Notes under the pieces: model-generated
What the model saw: the letters and a program-made list of their open reading frames with translations, nothing else
What the model was told of the DNA's origin: nothing
Databases searched by the model: none
Assembly: GCA_047973125.1 (NCBI GenBank)
Contig: JBKEBK010000025.1
Location: 165,379 to 229,378 of the forward strand
Direction: 5' to 3'
DNA: 64,000 nt
Source: CAYNRG01 sp047973125
GTDB taxonomy: Bacteria; Bacillota_I; Bacilli_A; Erysipelotrichales; Erysipelotrichaceae
Program-made: the position numbers and the translations under genes
Part shown: in pieces, positions 61,043-64,000 of the stretch
Layout: every line of letters begins with the position of its first letter
How positions within the stretch are numbered: the stretch's first letter is position 1

Positions 61043-62047
61043 TCATAAAATTTCAAGTGAAGAATCTGCAGTGCATCCTAAATCTTCAAATTTTTTATTT
61101 TTAAAGGAAATAGAGGCAGCTGCAGCAATCATTGCAGCATTATCAGTGCAACACCAAAGTGGAGGAATTATCAATTCAATATCTTCATACTCTTTTATTT
61201 TTTCCTTTATTTCAGACCTTAAATGTGAGTTAGCAGCAACACCACCTGCTAAAATTAATTGTTTAGGCTGATATTTATTTAGTGCTAATTCAACTTTATC
61301 AATTAAAATTTCAACAGCAACTTTTTGAAAAGATGCAGCCACATCCTCAACTATTAATGGTCGATCATATTTTTTCTCTCTTTGAATTAGTTGTAATACT
61401 GCAGATTTAAGTCCAGAGAATGAAAAATCAAATAATCTTTCTGTTTTTGGTTTTGGTAATTTATATGTTGCTCTTCCAACTTTAGATAACTTATCAATTT
61501 CAGGACCACCAGGATACGGTAAGCCTAGTACTCTTGCTACTTTATCATATGCTTCTCCAATTGCATCATCAAGAGTTTCACCAATTATTTCAAAAGAAGT
61601 TTCATCACTCATATATACAAGCTGGGTGTGCCCACCAGATACAACAAGGGACATTAGTGGATATTGTAAATCACTTACAAAACAATTCGCAAAGATATGT
61701 CCTGCAATATGATGAACAGGTATTAATGGCTTATTATACATCCACGACAAAGTTTTCGCAGCCTGCATACCTACATGCAATGAGCCAATTAATCCTGGCC
61801 CTTTTGTAACTGCAATTGCATCAATTTCATCCCAAGTAACATTTGCGTTATTTATTGCATCACTAATTACTAAAGAAATATTTTCTACATGTAAACGTGA
61901 AGCAACCTCAGGAACAACTCCTCCAAATTTTGAATGGGTTGCTATTTGAGATGATACAACATTTGATAATATTTCATTACCATTTTTAACTATCGAACAT
62001 GCTGTTTCATCACAGCTGCTCTCTATTGCTAAAATTATTTTACTCAC
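61043..62047 (-). CDS. tsaD: tRNA N6-threonylcarbamoyladenosine transferase TsaD
   Basis: Catalytic subunit of the t6A37 complex. Metal ligands HHIAGH, SGGHTQLV, and the ASKHA fold motifs ESSCDETACS, AGGVAANSHLR and CCTDNAAMIAA. About 334 residues from a GTG at 62047, which has AGGTGG 5 bases upstream; another GTG at 62056 is possible. Overlaps rimI by 8 bases. Part of the tsaE-tsaB-rimI-tsaD operon. Confidence 0.95.
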   Translation of the reverse strand: MSKIILAIESSCDETACSIVKNGNEILSNVVSSQIATHSKFGGVVPEVASRLHVENISLVISDAINNANVTWDEIDAIAVTKGPGLIGSLHVGMQAAKTLSWMYNKPLIPVHHIAGHIFANCFVSDLQYPLMSLVVSGGHTQLVYMSDETSFEIIGETLDDAIGEAYDKVARVLGLPYPGGPEIDKLSKVGRATYKLPKPKTERLFDFSFSGLKSAVLQLIQREKKYDRPLIVEDVAASFQKVAVEILIDKVELALNKYQPKQLILAGGVAANSHLRSEIKEKIKEYEDIELIIPPLWCCTDNAAMIAAAASISFKNKKFEDLGCTADSSLEIL

Positions 62048-62489
62048 TACATCCACCTATTCCTTTCATCATTAAAAGGGCATCCTCATAATTATCACTA
62101 TAATATCCTTTTCTTACAGTAACAACACTAAACCCATACTTTTCATAAAGTTTAATAGCACTAATATTACTTTTTCTTACCTCAAGAGTACAAACCTCAC
62201 AACCTTTACTGGTCGCAAGTTCAATAATTTTTATCATCATTTTACTTCCTATACCATTAGATTGATATATTTTTGATGTTGCTATAGTTGTTATTTGTGC
62301 TTGATCATATATAATCCATAAACCAAAATATCCAATTATTTCACCTTTTTCTTCATAAACATAGTATTCTGAAAATTCATTATCATTAATGTCTTTAAGA
62401 TAATCATCTTTACTCCAAGGTAATGAAAATAATGATTTTTCAAGTAATAATATTTCATCTAAATCATCAATTTTTAACTTTCTTATCAT
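62040..62489 (-). CDS. rimI: Ribosomal-protein-S18-alanine N-acetyltransferase RimI-like
   Basis: 149-residue GNAT. Acetyl-CoA loop YQSNGIGSKMM (QxxGxG), N-terminal LEKSLFSLPWSKDDY and LYEKYGFSVV are typical RimI. ATGA overlap with tsaB. The tsaB-rimI-tsaD order is widespread. Confidence 0.9.
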   Translation of the reverse strand: MIRKLKIDDLDEILLLEKSLFSLPWSKDDYLKDINDNEFSEYYVYEEKGEIIGYFGLWIIYDQAQITTIATSKIYQSNGIGSKMMIKIIELATSKGCEVCTLEVRKSNISAIKLYEKYGFSVVTVRKGYYSDNYEDALLMMKGIGGCSE

Positions 62490-63079
62490 TTAACTAAATA
62501 CGAATCCTGTTCTTTTAAATATTTTGGAGTTAAACTGTGAATATCTTTTACAAGATTCCATTTTTCTTTTAATGATAAGAAACTTTCTGCAAAATCACAA
62601 TATTTATCATTTAATCCAATCAATGATCCATCACCATAAACTTCACTTTTATTAACTATATTTTTTATATCTGATAATTTAAGAATATTAATTTCTCCAT
62701 CAATTGTCCCTTTAATATATTTTGCAATATATGCACGATCTGCTCTTGCATCTAGGATTGAATATCCATCATTCTTTCCAATATACAACAAAAGTGAAGA
62801 TAGTGTATATAACTTGGCAGATTTCTGAGTGCAAAAAACCTTTGCAATTGTCATCGCAATTCTTACACCAGTATAACTACCAGGACCATCTGTTATAACA
62901 ATTTCATCAATATCCTCTGCAGTAATATTAACACTATCACACAATTCAATAAGTCTTAAAAAAATAAATTCAGACTGTTTTCTTAAACATACTTCACTAT
63001 ATTTTCCAATAACTTCATTATCTTTAATTAATACTAGTACAAGATACTTTTGACAAGTATCCATACATAATGTAATCAT
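62486..63079 (-). CDS. tsaB: TsaB, t6A biosynthesis dimerisation protein
   Basis: 197 residues. TsaD paralogue without the metal site: VITDGPGSYTGVRIAMTIAK is the family signature, and the C-terminus is the short TsaB form. It binds TsaD and TsaE. Overlaps tsaE and rimI by 4 bases each. Confidence 0.93.
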   Translation of the reverse strand: MITLCMDTCQKYLVLVLIKDNEVIGKYSEVCLRKQSEFIFLRLIELCDSVNITAEDIDEIVITDGPGSYTGVRIAMTIAKVFCTQKSAKLYTLSSLLLYIGKNDGYSILDARADRAYIAKYIKGTIDGEINILKLSDIKNIVNKSEVYGDGSLIGLNDKYCDFAESFLSLKEKWNLVKDIHSLTPKYLKEQDSYLVK

Positions 63080-63531
63080 AAAATTAACTCCTTAATTATC
63101 TTGTCATACTTTTCATTACTAGCTTCAAAACTAATTAATCTAATATCTTCATCAATTACACTCAGTACAATATCTAAAGTATCAATATTCATTAGTTCTT
63201 TTTTAAAATACTCTGGCCACTCTACAACAGATAGACCATCGGCACAAAGCAACTCCTCAAAACCCAAATCTTCATGAGAATTTTCAAGTCTATAGGCATC
63301 AAAATGGTAAAGAGGTAATCTACCATTATATATTTTACAAATTGTAAATGTTGGACTAGTAACAACCTTTGTGATATCCAAACCACTAGCAATCCCCTTT
63401 GTCATAGTTGTTTTTCCGGCACCTAGATCTCCACTCATTGTAATAACCATCTGCTTTTCTGCAAATTTACCGATTATTTCACCTAATTTTTTTGTTTGTA
63501 ATTCACTTATAACTTCTATCTGTTTTCTCAT
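63076..63531 (-). CDS. tsaE: TsaE, t6A biosynthesis ATPase
   Basis: 151 residues. Walker A SGDLGAGKTTMTKGIA, switch region SPTFTICKIY, and LYHFDAYRLEN with VEWPEY are the TsaE landmarks. Resets the TsaBD complex by ATP hydrolysis. Confidence 0.94.
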   Translation of the reverse strand: MRKQIEVISELQTKKLGEIIGKFAEKQMVITMSGDLGAGKTTMTKGIASGLDITKVVTSPTFTICKIYNGRLPLYHFDAYRLENSHEDLGFEELLCADGLSVVEWPEYFKKELMNIDTLDIVLSVIDEDIRLISFEASNEKYDKIIKELIL

Positions 63532-63818
63532 TTGTCATTCCATCTTCTTTTATGATAAACAAGATCAGCATGCTGCGGATTTTTTCTAAACCAATAATCC
63601 GTATAAATACAAAGTGGAATAACTTTTTTATTTGTTTCTTTTAAATATTTTACTAACTGTTCCATCAATTGTATAGACATTTTTTGACCTTCTAAACATT
63701 TCTCAACATGAGTATAATACACTTCTATAACATCTTCTGAACGATTTAAAAATTCTATTCTTGCAAGTGTTTTTTTATCAACAACATATGCGATTTTTTC
63801 TTTATATCTTCTAAACAT
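63528..63818 (-). CDS. Small GNAT-like protein (COG2388/PF14542 type)
   Basis: 96 residues from ATG 63818 (GGAGGG upstream). The C-terminus KVIPLCIYTDYWFRKNPQHADLV matches the short GNAT family, which usually has LCPF..AY..rHPE.adLV. The acetyl-CoA loop, normally RGQGIG, reads EGQKMS here, so activity is doubtful. ATGA overlap with tsaE suggests it belongs to the t6A operon. Function unknown. Confidence 0.75.
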   Translation of the reverse strand: MFRRYKEKIAYVVDKKTLARIEFLNRSEDVIEVYYTHVEKCLEGQKMSIQLMEQLVKYLKETNKKVIPLCIYTDYWFRKNPQHADLVYHKRRWNDK

Positions 63819-63845
63819 AACTTTCCCTCCTTTATTACTAAATAA

Positions 63846-63854
63846 GTATACCAC
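63846..63854 (-). promoter_or_regulatory. Extended -10 promoter of the t6A operon
   Basis: Minus-strand TGGTATACT, about 28 bases before the ATG; -35 region AT-rich and unclear. Confidence 0.55.
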
Positions 63855-63883
63855 TTTTTTTTGAATTTAAAATTAAAATAATA

Positions 63884-63909
63884 AAAAAAGATACTCAAAT
63901 TGAGTATCA
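63884..63909 (-). terminator. Terminator of the rRNA operon
   Basis: 8-bp stem GATACTCA/TGAGTATC with a 3-base loop, minus strand followed by seven T. Directly downstream of the 5S gene. Confidence 0.88.
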
Positions 63910-63914
63910 AATTA

Positions 63915-64000
63915 CCTGGCAACGTGCTAAGTTCACTACGGCATGCGTAGCTATGTTCGCCGCTAAAATGCTTAACTTCTGTGTTCGGGATGGGAACAGG
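63915..64000 (-). rRNA. rrf: 5S ribosomal RNA (3' part, runs off the window)
   Basis: Minus strand reads CCCATCCCGAACACAGAAG then TTAAGC, the conserved loop B/C region, and ends GTTGCCAGGTA, the pairing 3' end. About 85 bases are in the window; the 5' ~30 bases lie beyond position 64000. The 3' end is estimated to within a few bases. Confidence 0.93.

Noticed and set aside
61021..61050. Possible Rex operator before rex (TTGTGAAACTTATGAAA)
   Set aside because: Only one half fits the TTGTGAA-N4-TTCACAA pattern; the second half is absent, so autoregulation is not claimed.

Overview
The window is a continuous stretch of a very AT-rich bacterial chromosome, with genes packed mostly on the minus strand. 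It ends in a minus-strand 5S rRNA, so the right edge is the tail of an rRNA operon. UGA is used as a real stop (priA, pyrR, the flippase-like gene). SufCDSUB order, PrkC/PrpC, RlmN, YhaM, YneF, SepF/YlmH, Rex, two T-box leaders and AAGGAGG ribosome-binding sites all point to a low-GC member of the Bacillota, probably near Erysipelotrichia, Izemoplasma or other Bacilli relatives of Mollicutes. Pyruvate:ferredoxin oxidoreductase, a V/A-type ATPase and a PPi-type phosphofructokinase suggest a fermentative anaerobe. A transglycosylase and SepF suggest it keeps a cell wall and divides by FtsZ. I cannot name the species.

Layout. 1-6 kb: translation and repair housekeeping (prkC-prpC-rlmN-rsmB-priA, then a 5-formyl-THF cyclo-ligase). 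6-11 kb: SUF iron-sulfur operon. 11-13.4 kb, plus strand: two PrsA-like secretion foldases and a HIT protein, facing yhaM. 14.3-18.4 kb: glycolipid operon with two GT4 glycosyltransferases and a flippase-like membrane protein; the first transferase is fused to a full RecX domain. 18.4-28.2 kb: PFOR, pyrR, a peptidoglycan transglycosylase, yneF behind a structured RNA, and parC/parE. 28-33.5 kb: plsY, a Gfo/Idh dehydrogenase, copper export (copA-copZ) divergent from an HxlR regulator, and an ArsC/Spx-like protein. 33.5-37.7 kb: ileS behind an isoleucine T-box, ylmH, sepF. 37.7-46.1 kb: nine-gene V/A-ATPase operon.

46.3-53.9 kb: an oligopeptide ABC transporter, the most unusual locus here. The OppC permease carries a seven-repeat RCC1-like beta-propeller in its first extracytoplasmic loop. 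The OppF ATPase carries an insertion of about 170 residues, largely coiled-coil, between Walker A and the Q-loop. A 63-residue membrane protein ends the operon. 54-58.7 kb: membrane protein, PPi-phosphofructokinase, ABC-F protein, LicD transferase. 58.7-63.8 kb: asnS behind an asparagine T-box whose 5' arm lies in the end of rex, then rex and the t6A genes tsaD-rimI-tsaB-tsaE with a small GNAT-like gene.

All functional calls rest on motifs, length and gene order read by eye; no database search was possible. Promoters and terminators are pattern matches. No tRNA, CRISPR array, insertion sequence or prophage was recognised, and the only rRNA is the 5S fragment at the right edge.
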